A stretch of 7,804 nucleotides of DNA, taken from assembly GCA_937875715.1 (NCBI GenBank), contig CALEHZ010000361.1:1-7804 (forward strand), given 5' to 3'. The notes under the pieces were generated by a model that was given only the letters and a program-made list of their open reading frames with translations, was not told the origin of the DNA and ran no database searches. The DNA is from an uncultured Campylobacter sp. GTDB taxonomy: Bacteria > Campylobacterota > Campylobacteria > Campylobacterales > Campylobacteraceae. This document shows, in pieces, positions 1 through 6,014 of this stretch. How positions within the stretch are numbered: the stretch's first letter is position 1; each line of letters opens with the position of its first letter. The position numbers and the translations under genes were made by a program.

Positions 1-144
1 TTGCCAAGCTAGTTGAATTTTATAAAGTTTTACAAAATACTGCTGAATTATATAAAATTCAGCAGTAAATTTTATGAATTTTATAAAATTCTATTTATTT
101 CATAAAATTCAGTTTTGCCAAGCTAACTGAATTTTATGAAATAT
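1..144. repeat. Palindrome-rich intergenic repeat cluster downstream of murA
   Basis: This gene-free stretch consists almost wholly of copies of the 16-bp perfect palindrome GAATTTTATAAAATTC. One copy is perfect (76-91). One has a single mismatch (45-60), one has two (15-30), and two have three (95-110 and 129-144). A second repeat layer is a direct repeat beginning TTGCCAAGCT, at 1-23 and 115-137, with 21 of 23 bases identical, so the block seems to have grown by duplication. No plausible ORF was seen. It lies just past the murA stop, so the hairpins could end murA transcription, but no clean T-run follows a GC-rich stem. Confidence 0.8.
40..65. terminator. Inverted repeat, possible weak terminator downstream of murA
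   Basis: A 26-bp inverted repeat with arms CTGCTGAATT and AATTCAGCAG is centred on a palindrome copy with one mismatch (45-60). The CTGC/GCAG ends make it the most stable hairpin in this block. It lies about 90 bp past the murA stop. The DNA beyond it on the minus strand is AT-rich but not a clean T-tract, so a terminator role is inference; it may simply be an extended copy of the dispersed palindrome. Confidence 0.35.
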
Positions 145-152
145 CTAATTTA

Positions 153-1412
153 TTACTCTTTTAGCCTTTTTACATCAGCGCCGATTTTGCTTAGTTTGCC
201 CTCTAAATTTTCATATCCTCTATCAAGGTGATAGATACGGTGAACATTGCTCACGCCACTTGCGCCAAGTGCTGCTATGACAAGCGCTGAGCTTGCTCTA
301 AGGTCAGTTGCCATCACATCAGCGGCCTTTAAGCTCCCACCTTTAATGGTCGCAATATGTCCATTTAGCTTGATATTTGCGCCCATTCTGCCAAGCTCGC
401 TAGCGTGCATAAAGCGATTTTCAAAAAGCCTTTCATCAATGACGCTAGTGCCGCTTGCTACGCAGGCTAGTGCCATAAACTGCGCTTGCATGTCTGTTGG
501 AAAGCCAGGAAATTCAGTAGTCGTTATCTGCACAGCTTCAAGCTTTTTAGGCGGAATTATCGTGATTTTACCTTCTTCAAACTCAAAACTAGCGCCCATA
601 TCACCAAGCTTTTGAATAACAGCGCCCAAATGTTCTTTATCTGCGTTTTCTAGGCTAATTTTGCTAGCAGTAATTGCTCCTGCGCAAAGATAGGTTCCAG
701 CCTCTATTCTATCTGGAATTACCTTGATTTGTGGAAGTTCTAAAAGCTCGCCAGCAGTGCCATAAATCTCAATCTCACTCGTGCCGATGCCATTTATATC
801 AACGCCTGAATTTTTTAAAATCTCACAGATTTGGACTACTTCTGGCTCTTTGGCAGCATTTGTGATTTTGCTTTTGCCTTTTGCCAAAGCTGCTGCCATG
901 ATGATATTTTCGCAGCCTGTAACTGTGATTTTATCAAAGACGATATTTGCGCCTTTTAAGCCAGCTCTTGCGCTTGCCTTTACATATCCGCCATCGATTA
1001 CTATTTCTGCGCCCATTTTTTCAAGCGCTGCTAAGTGTAAATCAATCGGTCTTGCGCCAATTGCACAGCCTCCAGGCAAGCTTACCTCACAATGTCCAAA
1101 GCGTGAAAGCAAAGGACCAAGCACTAAAATGCTAGCACGCATCTTGCGAACGATGTCATAAGTAGCTTTTGTAGAGTTAATTTCGTTTGTATTTAAAGTA
1201 AGCGAGTGATTTTTAAAACTGCTTTTTGCGCCTAAATTGTTTAGAAGTTTAATCAGCGTTTTTATATCCACCACGCCTGGCACATTTGTGATTTTCACAT
1301 CATTTTTAGCCAAAATTGTGCTTGTAATAATCGGTAAAGCCGCATTTTTTGCACCAGAGATTTTGACGCTGCCCTCAAGCTTTGCGCCGCCAGTGATTTG
1401 TAAATAATCCAT
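153..1412 (-). CDS. murA: UDP-N-acetylglucosamine 1-carboxyvinyltransferase (MurA)
   Basis: This cytoplasmic enzyme transfers enolpyruvate from phosphoenolpyruvate to UDP-GlcNAc, the first committed step of peptidoglycan synthesis. The product has 419 residues, the usual MurA length, and the EPSP-synthase-like double fold is covered end to end. Visible signatures are GAKNA with Lys22, the loop PGGCAIG with active-site Cys116 (Cys115 in E. coli), PTDMQAQ with Asp307, and HLDRGYE with Arg398. Having Cys rather than Asp in the loop is the fosfomycin-sensitive form by family knowledge. An in-frame TTG lies 21 bp upstream, but I chose the ATG at 1412 because GGAG sits 6 nt before it and the protein then begins MDYLQITGG, as MurA proteins do. 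It is divergent from the lipoprotein gene. Nothing looks broken. Confidence 0.97.
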   Translation of the reverse strand: MDYLQITGGAKLEGSVKISGAKNAALPIITSTILAKNDVKITNVPGVVDIKTLIKLLNNLGAKSSFKNHSLTLNTNEINSTKATYDIVRKMRASILVLGPLLSRFGHCEVSLPGGCAIGARPIDLHLAALEKMGAEIVIDGGYVKASARAGLKGANIVFDKITVTGCENIIMAAALAKGKSKITNAAKEPEVVQICEILKNSGVDINGIGTSEIEIYGTAGELLELPQIKVIPDRIEAGTYLCAGAITASKISLENADKEHLGAVIQKLGDMGASFEFEEGKITIIPPKKLEAVQITTTEFPGFPTDMQAQFMALACVASGTSVIDERLFENRFMHASELGRMGANIKLNGHIATIKGGSLKAADVMATDLRASSALVIAALGASGVSNVHRIYHLDRGYENLEGKLSKIGADVKRLKE

Positions 1413-1418
1413 AAAATT

Positions 1419-1422
1419 CTCC
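1419..1422 (-). promoter_or_regulatory. Ribosome binding site that fixes the murA start
   Basis: On the minus strand GGAG lies 6 nt before the ATG at 1412. It falls inside the extension that an upstream TTG start (1433) would translate, so the ATG is favoured as the real start. Confidence 0.8.
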
Positions 1423-1444
1423 AAAAAATTCAAAAAATTGTGAA

Positions 1445-1450
1445 ATTATA
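1445..1450 (-). promoter_or_regulatory. Probable murA promoter (-10 box)
   Basis: The minus strand reads TATAAT, a perfect -10 hexamer, 32 bp upstream of the murA ATG. It is preceded by CGC rather than TGN, so it is not an extended -10, and no convincing -35 is seen, as is common in Campylobacter. It faces away from the lipoprotein promoter, with only 23 bp between the two -10 boxes. Confidence 0.55.
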
Positions 1451-1470
1451 GCGAATTTTTGGCATTTTTA

Positions 1471-1479
1471 TGCTATAAT
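1471..1479 (+). promoter_or_regulatory. Extended -10 promoter of the NlpC/P60 lipoprotein gene
   Basis: TGC followed directly by TATAAT makes an extended -10 element, with T-rich DNA before it, typical of the main sigma factor in Campylobacter. It is 33 bp upstream of the ATG at 1513. An in-frame TTG at 1459 lies upstream of this box and so would not be in the transcript, which supports the downstream start. Confidence 0.7.
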
Positions 1480-1512
1480 TCCGCCCATTGTTTTTATTTT
1501 TTTGGAGAAGAT

Positions 1513-2145
1513 ATGAAAAAATCACTATTTTTAGTTTTTATTGCCCTATTTTTCAGTGCTTGTGCTACTAGTAGCAAAACAGCCAAAAACACTTATTCTT
1601 ATAATTACAATTCTTATTCTTCGTCTCAAAATTACAAAACAAAAAGCCTTGAAGATTTCTCAAATAAATTCAATCTTAGCGCCTTTGATGGCACTAGAAT
1701 CGGTGGTGATTGCTCAGGGCTCATCACAGCGATAAACGCAAAACATAATAACGCAATTTTTAATCCAAGAGAGTTAAATAAATATTTCAAATCAGGTCGC
1801 AAATCTCAAGCTATGTTTAACCTATATAAAGACAAAAATCAAATAAGCTTTGATACACCAAAAGTTGGTGATTTAGTGTTTTTTAACAATACTACAAGAA
1901 ATACCAAAAAAGCTAAACAAGAGCTAATCACGCATGTTGGCATAGTCTCAAGTGTAAAAAGCGATGGCACGGTGGAGTTTTTACACAATATTAAGGGCAA
2001 AAATATAAAAAGTGTGATGAACCTAAATGATCCAAACACCCACCAAAACGGCAAGAAAAAGGTAAATTCTTACATCATTTCAAATTGCAGTAGTGCAAGC
2101 TGCCTTGTAAGCAACAGATTTAGCGGCTACGGCAAAGTTAGATAA
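1513..2145 (+). CDS. NlpC/P60-like (CHAP/NlpC superfamily) lipoprotein, probable peptidoglycan hydrolase
   Basis: This is a 210-residue envelope protein. Residues 1-17 form a lipoprotein signal: MKK, a hydrophobic run, then FFSAC with Cys17 as the likely lipidated residue. Residues 18-45 are a Ser/Tyr/Asn-rich linker, and the rest is a cysteine-peptidase domain. GGDCSGL holds the likely nucleophile Cys67; PKVGDLVFF (116-124) and THVGIV with His141 follow, and His158 in FLHN is a candidate third residue. Members of this family cut peptide bonds in the cell-wall stem peptide; the exact bond cannot be read here. The domain is short and diverged, so CHAP versus NlpC/P60 is unresolved. The start is set by GGAGA at 1504-1508 and the upstream promoter. 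It is divergent from murA, so wall synthesis and wall cutting share one control region. Confidence 0.8.
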   Translation: MKKSLFLVFIALFFSACATSSKTAKNTYSYNYNSYSSSQNYKTKSLEDFSNKFNLSAFDGTRIGGDCSGLITAINAKHNNAIFNPRELNKYFKSGRKSQAMFNLYKDKNQISFDTPKVGDLVFFNNTTRNTKKAKQELITHVGIVSSVKSDGTVEFLHNIKGKNIKSVMNLNDPNTHQNGKKKVNSYIISNCSSASCLVSNRFSGYGKVR

Positions 2146-2183
2146 TTTTGAATTTTCTAGCTTTTGAATTTCTTATTTCATTC

Positions 2184-2192
2184 TGCTAATTT
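2184..2192 (+). promoter_or_regulatory. Possible promoter of the rhomboid-DUF455-sixA operon
   Basis: TGC followed by TAATTT resembles a weak extended -10 box, 53 bp before the rhomboid ATG. A second weak candidate, TTATAT, is at 2192-2197. Neither is close to consensus, so read-through from the lipoprotein gene remains possible. Confidence 0.3.
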
Positions 2193-2198
2193 TATATG

Positions 2199-2225
2199 TG
2201 AATTTTATAAAATTTAAAAAATTCA
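2199..2225. repeat. Palindrome copy and hairpin between the lipoprotein and rhomboid genes
   Basis: A copy of the dispersed palindrome with one mismatch (2200-2215, final C changed to T) lies in the 100-bp gap. Its left arm TGAATTTT also pairs with AAAAATTCA ending at 2225, giving a second way to fold. It is just upstream of the rhomboid ribosome binding site GAGG (2237-2240), so in RNA it would be in the leader. The rest of the gap is AT-rich with no ORF. Confidence 0.6.
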
Positions 2226-2245
2226 TCACAAATTTTGAGGTTTAA

Positions 2246-2773
2246 ATGAATAAGCCCCTACTCTCTACAATTTTTATAATTATCCTAACTTGCTCAATTT
2301 ATATTTATTTGAATTTTATAGGAAATAGTGATTATTTCGTGCTTTTTGGCTTAAATGAATTATTTTTTGCTGGTGCTTATTGGCAGGTTTTGACAAGTAT
2401 TTTTTTACACGGCAGTTTAGAACATTTAGTTTTTAATATGCTCGCACTTTATGCCTTTGCCTACCAGCTAGAACGTGCTTTGGGGCATTTGAATTTTTTA
2501 GCTTTATACTTGCTTGGTGGAATTATCACAAACATTATTTCTCTTAGTTATTTGTATTTTAAAGATGTAAATATGGTAGGCGCAAGTGGCGCTATATGCG
2601 TGCTTTTAGGCTTTATGGCGTTTTTTATACCACAGATGAGAAAAGGACTTTTAATAGGCGTTGTTGCTATGAGTTTTGCACCTTTGATTTTAGGGGCAAA
2701 TATTGCGTGGTACGCACATTTAATCGGCTTTGGCGTGGGATTTTTATTTGGATTTTTAAAGGCAAAAAGATGA
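2246..2773 (+). CDS. Rhomboid family intramembrane serine protease
   Basis: This 175-residue inner-membrane protein is predicted to cut transmembrane substrates within the bilayer. It has the compact six-helix bacterial form. The key motifs are all present: YWQVLTSIFLHGSLEHLVFN, with His55, His60 and Asn64 of the HxxxxHxxxN signature; GASGA, with nucleophile Ser114; and AHLIGFGVGFLFG, with His158, the second residue of the Ser/His dyad. No extra soluble domain is attached. Start: ATG with GAGG 5 nt before it. The stop overlaps the next ATG (ATGA at 2770-2773), so it is probably translationally coupled to the ferritin-like gene. No substrate can be named; in other bacteria rhomboids act in protein quality control and cleavage of surface proteins. 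Confidence 0.93.
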   Translation: MNKPLLSTIFIIILTCSIYIYLNFIGNSDYFVLFGLNELFFAGAYWQVLTSIFLHGSLEHLVFNMLALYAFAYQLERALGHLNFLALYLLGGIITNIISLSYLYFKDVNMVGASGAICVLLGFMAFFIPQMRKGLLIGVVAMSFAPLILGANIAWYAHLIGFGVGFLFGFLKAKR

Positions 2774-3570
2774 ATTTCTTTGATACTCTTTGGGACTGCT
2801 TAAATGAGAGTAATTTTTCTTCAAAAGTAGTCAAAATTCGGGCTATTCAAACGAATTTTGACTCATATAATTTTGAGCGAACCAGCAAAGCAAAAGCGCT
2901 TGTAAAGCCAAGCTATGCTGATTTTTGCAAAGTTTATGAAATATCGAATTTTCCACGCTCAAAGGGTGATAAAACTGCATCTTTTTTGCACGCAGTCGCA
3001 CACATAGAATACAGCGCAATCGATATCGCCCTTGATGCTTGCTACCGCTTTGATAAGCTGCCAAAAGAATACTACGCTGACTGGCTAGAAGTAGCAAGTG
3101 ACGAAGTTCGCCACTTTGAGCTAATCAACAAAGAACTAGAAAAAACTAAGCTAAAATACGGCGATTTGCCAGTTCATAACGGACTTTTTGTAGCCTTACA
3201 AAAAACAGCCCATAGCCTAACACACCGTATGGCGCTGCTGCCTAGGCATTTAGAAGCTAGCGGACTTGATGCAAATACAAATATTTTAAGCAAAATGGAT
3301 GCGCAAAACGAGCTAATGCCGCTTTTAGAACTAATTAGAGATGAGGAAATTTCACATGTCAAAAAAGGCGATAAATGGTTTAAATACGCTTGTGAGCGTG
3401 AAAATATCGATCCAAATTCATGGCTTGAAATCGTTCTTAGCTATTATCCAAAGGCTTTTTTTAATCCAAAACCAATTGATAAAGAACGCAGGACTCAGGC
3501 TGGTTTTAGCCAGCAAGAAATAGAAAAAATCGAGGAAATTATAAAAAATTCAGCAAAGGAAAGCAAATGA
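2770..3570 (+). CDS. DUF455 family ferritin-like protein
   Basis: This 266-residue soluble protein has no signal peptide. It carries the four-helix-bundle metal-ligand pattern of the DUF455 family: HIEYSAIDIALD (His79, Glu80), DEVRHFE (Glu112, His115), RHLEASG (Glu162) and DEEISHV (Glu193, His196). In ferritin-like proteins such Glu/ExxH pairs bind a di-metal centre. The family has been compared with the tRNA hydroxylase MiaE, but its reaction is not established, so none is claimed. The frame stays open 174 bp upstream through the rhomboid gene; the ATG at 2770 is chosen because it overlaps the rhomboid stop, has AAAGG 7 nt before it, and begins the family-like sequence. The stop overlaps the sixA-like start by ATGA (3567-3570). 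Confidence 0.9.
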   Translation: MNFFDTLWDCLNESNFSSKVVKIRAIQTNFDSYNFERTSKAKALVKPSYADFCKVYEISNFPRSKGDKTASFLHAVAHIEYSAIDIALDACYRFDKLPKEYYADWLEVASDEVRHFELINKELEKTKLKYGDLPVHNGLFVALQKTAHSLTHRMALLPRHLEASGLDANTNILSKMDAQNELMPLLELIRDEEISHVKKGDKWFKYACERENIDPNSWLEIVLSYYPKAFFNPKPIDKERRTQAGFSQQEIEKIEEIIKNSAKESK

Positions 3571-4049
3571 AAACAATATTTTTTGTTCGCCACTCAAAAG
3601 CTATTCACGACAATATCACACCAGATTTTGAAAGAAAGCTTGAAGAACGCGGCAAAAATGACGCAATTTTGATGGCTACAAAGCTTAAAGCTCGCAGCAT
3701 TCATATAGATAAAATTATTTCAAGTTCAGCCAAACGCACGATGCAAACAGCTAAAATTTTTGCCAAAGTTTTGGGTGTGAATAAAAAAATTAAAGAAGAG
3801 CAAAAACTCTACGCAACTACGCCACAAGCTATAACTGAGGTAATAAATACCATAAAAAACAAGCACAATTTTGTGATGATCGTAGCCCATAACAATGAAA
3901 TTGCCGAAGTTTGCGAGCTTTTAACTGGTGCTAGCATCGCTAGCTTTCCTACAAGTGCTGTGTGCGGTGTGAGCTTTGAAACAGATGATTTTGCTAGCAT
4001 AAAAGAAGGCAGCGGCAAGACAATATTTTTTGATTATCCAAAAAATTAG
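3567..4049 (+). CDS. SixA-like histidine phosphatase superfamily protein
   Basis: This 160-residue cytoplasmic protein belongs to the RHG branch of the histidine phosphatase superfamily. Seen directly: FFVRHSKA with Arg8 and the phospho-accepting His9, SSSAKRTMQTA with Arg57, and VAHNNE with the second catalytic His108. Its small size and lack of a cap domain match SixA, which in E. coli removes phosphate from histidine in phosphotransfer proteins. Its target here is unknown and the gene name is not assigned. Start: ATG in an ATGA overlap with DUF455, with AAAGGA 6 nt before it. It is the last gene of the three-gene operon, and a palindrome copy (4050-4065) begins at the base after its TAG stop. 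Confidence 0.9.
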   Translation: MKTIFFVRHSKAIHDNITPDFERKLEERGKNDAILMATKLKARSIHIDKIISSSAKRTMQTAKIFAKVLGVNKKIKEEQKLYATTPQAITEVINTIKNKHNFVMIVAHNNEIAEVCELLTGASIASFPTSAVCGVSFETDDFASIKEGSGKTIFFDYPKN

Positions 4050-4274
4050 TAATTTTATAAAATTCACCCAGCGGGACGAAGTAAAAAATTCACACTCGCC
4101 CAGTCTTTGCCGCAGTGTTTTACCTCGACCCATTGAGTGAATTTTATAAAATTCGCAGCAGTGAATAAATCCAAAAAATTCAAAGCCTGAATTTTATAAA
4201 ATTCAAGCAATTTCATAAAATTCAAAGCCAAATTTTTTAGAAATTTCAAAACTGAATTTTATAAAATTCAGTTT
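4050..4274. repeat. Palindrome cluster in the convergent intergenic region
   Basis: This 218-bp gap lies between two converging genes. It holds three perfect copies of GAATTTTATAAAATTC (4139-4154, 4189-4204, 4254-4269), a one-mismatch copy directly after the sixA-like stop (4050-4065) and a two-mismatch copy (4208-4223). A direct repeat AAATTCAAAGCC occurs at 4176-4187 and 4218-4229. Between the first two copies, 4066-4138 is clearly richer in G and C and has no family I recognise; its short frames are interrupted or consist of translated repeat, so I call no gene. Confidence 0.85.
4249..4274. terminator. 26-bp perfect palindrome at the end of the DUF945/AsmA-like gene
   Basis: The core palindrome is extended by AAACT and AGTTT arms to a perfect 26-bp inverted repeat. 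It contains the TGA stop of the minus-strand gene (4268-4270). It would form a bidirectional RNA hairpin between convergent transcripts. The stem is nearly all A-U and no strong T-run follows, so terminator function is inferred from position. Confidence 0.4.
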
Positions 4275-5413
4275 AATAAGTTTAAAAACTCATTTAGCAT
4301 CACTTGCTTTAAGCTTATTTGTTCGTTAAAAAGTATGTCATTGCTGATGCTTTTAAAGCTTGTTTTGTAGCCATCGCCATCTTTAATCAAAATGCCTTGC
4401 GAAGTCCCAGTAAGCTCTATCGCAGAAATCATCAAAGCTAGATTTGGCAGCATTTTTGTAAGCGGCCTACTAGCACTAAGTTCGCCGCTAAATGTGCTAA
4501 AATTCATAATATTTTCTAAATTTTGGTCATATTTTTCGTTTATATTTAAAGTCAAATTTGCCTTAAATGCGCCACCACCAGCATTAAAACTAACATTTTT
4601 AAGCTCAATTTTGCTATTTGCTTTTAGAATTTCATAAAAATTCTGGCTAAAAAGAGCATTTTGATTTAAATCTAAAAAATTCAAATCAAGCAAAATACTT
4701 TGTATTTCATCATTTGCTAGCTTTAGCTTGGCGATTTTTAGTCCCAATTTACCATTGCCATTGTTTGAATCAAAATTAAGAAAAACTTCATCGCCACTAA
4801 AGCCAAAAAGCCCCATAAAACCGCTATCAAAGCTAGAAATATTTAAAGTAAGTTTATCTTTTTGCTCGCTTCTTTTAAAATCAAGATTAAGACCTTTTAA
4901 ACTAGCATTTTGGCTAAAACTCTCAAAGTTTAAATAATCATTTTTCACGCTAATTTGACTAAAATTAAAGCCTTTTGTAAAATCATTTTTTAGACTGATT
5001 TGGCTCTCATTAGCGCTAAATTTTTCGCCCTCATTTTCAAAATAAAAAGGCGGAATTTTTAGCTTTAAAGCATCGCCACTTTGTTCAAAAGTTATATTTT
5101 TATCATCAAAAGCGACTTTTGCTATGCTTGCAAGTGGCTGCGTTAAAATCTCAATTTGCCCAGAGCTGCGAACAAAGCCAAGCACATGAGATGTATTTGA
5201 AACTACCTTAAAATCAATATCATAAAGCCTAATTATATTTTCACTTTTGCTAGAAAAAAGAGAACTTGTAGTATTTGTCTTTAAAAGCGTGAAATTTTCG
5301 CTCTTACTAGCATTTAAATCCTGGCTGAATTTTTTGATTAAATTCATACTATAAAGCTGAAAGCCAAGCAAAACGGCAAATAAAATAACTAAAAAAATTA
5401 CTACTTTTTTCAC
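4268..5413 (-). CDS. Membrane-anchored DUF945/AsmA-like protein of unknown function
   Basis: This 381-residue protein has one N-terminal hydrophobic segment (about residues 4-22) after MKK, with no lipobox Cys, so it is probably anchored in the inner membrane with the rest in the periplasm. The body is rich in alternating polar/hydrophobic strands (for example LKNVSFNAGGGAFKANLTLN) and in Asn, Ser, Lys and Phe, suggesting a long beta structure. The layout, and a C-terminal stretch around SASRPLTKMLPNLALMI, recall DUF945 (YdgA-like) and AsmA-type proteins, some of which move lipids between membranes. This match is from memory and weak, so function is unassigned. The start is GTG, 1 nt after the DedA stop, with only a poor AAGAGA before it, which suggests coupling to dedA. 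It is the last gene of the SYLF-DedA operon. Confidence 0.75.
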   Translation of the reverse strand: MKKVVIFLVILFAVLLGFQLYSMNLIKKFSQDLNASKSENFTLLKTNTTSSLFSSKSENIIRLYDIDFKVVSNTSHVLGFVRSSGQIEILTQPLASIAKVAFDDKNITFEQSGDALKLKIPPFYFENEGEKFSANESQISLKNDFTKGFNFSQISVKNDYLNFESFSQNASLKGLNLDFKRSEQKDKLTLNISSFDSGFMGLFGFSGDEVFLNFDSNNGNGKLGLKIAKLKLANDEIQSILLDLNFLDLNQNALFSQNFYEILKANSKIELKNVSFNAGGGAFKANLTLNINEKYDQNLENIMNFSTFSGELSASRPLTKMLPNLALMISAIELTGTSQGILIKDGDGYKTSFKSISNDILFNEQISLKQVMLNEFLNLLN

Positions 5414-5414
5414 T

Positions 5415-5984
5415 TCATCTCTTTTTTGTAGTTTTACTAAAATACACCCAAATTAACGCTAAAATGAGCACTAAGCCGATTATCAAAGTAGCTGAGTTTG
5501 AGCCAAAATAATTGCTTAAATACCTTACCAAATCGCCTGCAAAAAATGCCAAAAGCCCAAGGCTAATCGCCCATAAAATCGCACCCAAGCCATTTATAAG
5601 CGTGAATTTTTTGGCATCAAATTTACTAAGCCCGATTGCTAGAGGAATTAGCGTTTTTAGCCCATAAATGTATTTTTTAGCAATAATTATGTATATTCCG
5701 TAGCTTTTGAATAAAATCTGCGCTAAAGCAAGCTTGCGGCGGTGTTTTTTGAAGTTTGCTAAAACCTCGGCTTTATTTAATTTAGCAAAATAATAAAGCC
5801 CCTCATCGCCCAAAAAATTCGCTACTGCCGCAATTAACATACAAAGAGCGATGTCAAGCGACCCAGCACTTGCTAAAAGTCCAGCTGCTAAAAGTGCGAT
5901 CATTCCGCCGCCAAGACTATAAACAAACAAAATTGCATAAGCGTAATTTGCGTGGTTTGCGAAAGTTTCTAAAATCTCGTTCAT
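5415..5984 (-). CDS. DedA family (VTT domain) inner-membrane protein
   Basis: This 189-residue multi-span membrane protein has hydrophobic segments near residues 17-40, 44-60, 95-120, 130-150 and 165-182. Matching DedA features are FLGDEGLYYFAK (58-68), the amphipathic KKHRRKLAL region (79-87), and KYIYGLKTLIPLAIGLSKF with NGLGAILWA after it, the counterpart of the conserved R-x-PG-R-T...N-x-x-G-A-x-x-W segment. DedA proteins are linked to membrane homeostasis and, in some species, to recycling of lipid carriers or phospholipids across the membrane; this member's substrate is unknown. The acidic residue usual in the first re-entrant loop appears replaced by the SLGGG stretch (23-27). Start ATG has a weak AAGAAG before it. 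It lies 30 bp after the SYLF gene and 1 nt before the next gene. Confidence 0.9.
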   Translation of the reverse strand: MNEILETFANHANYAYAILFVYSLGGGMIALLAAGLLASAGSLDIALCMLIAAVANFLGDEGLYYFAKLNKAEVLANFKKHRRKLALAQILFKSYGIYIIIAKKYIYGLKTLIPLAIGLSKFDAKKFTLINGLGAILWAISLGLLAFFAGDLVRYLSNYFGSNSATLIIGLVLILALIWVYFSKTTKKR

Positions 5985-6014
5985 TTTTGCTTCTTTTACT
6001 CGTCTAAATCACAC

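Noticed and set aside
1..144. CRISPR array or transposon end
   Set aside because: Repeats are palindromic, irregularly spaced and without unique spacers of constant length; no transposase or target-site duplication is evident.
1413..1433. TTG start adding 7 residues to MurA
   Set aside because: The codons cover the GGAG ribosome site, and other MurA proteins begin at the MDYLQ position.
1459..1512. Longer lipoprotein start at TTG 1459
   Set aside because: The TTG lies upstream of the -10 box and the extension would spoil the lipoprotein signal; the ATG at 1513 with GGAGA before it fits.
2310..2325. Palindrome copy inside the rhomboid gene (GAATTTTATAGGAAAT)
   Set aside because: Only the left half matches, and it encodes ordinary Asn-Phe-Ile-Gly codons; likely chance in AT-rich DNA.
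2596..2769. 58-codon upstream extension of the DUF455 frame
   Set aside because: It lies inside the rhomboid gene in another frame, is rich in Arg, Cys and Phe unlike the family, and the ATG in the ATGA overlap with AAAGG before it is a much better start.
4064..4249. Small minus-strand reading frame (about 61 residues) in the convergent intergenic region
   Set aside because: Its sequence is largely translated palindrome (EFYKI, NFIKF) and shows no domain or good ribosome site; it is a by-product of the repeats.
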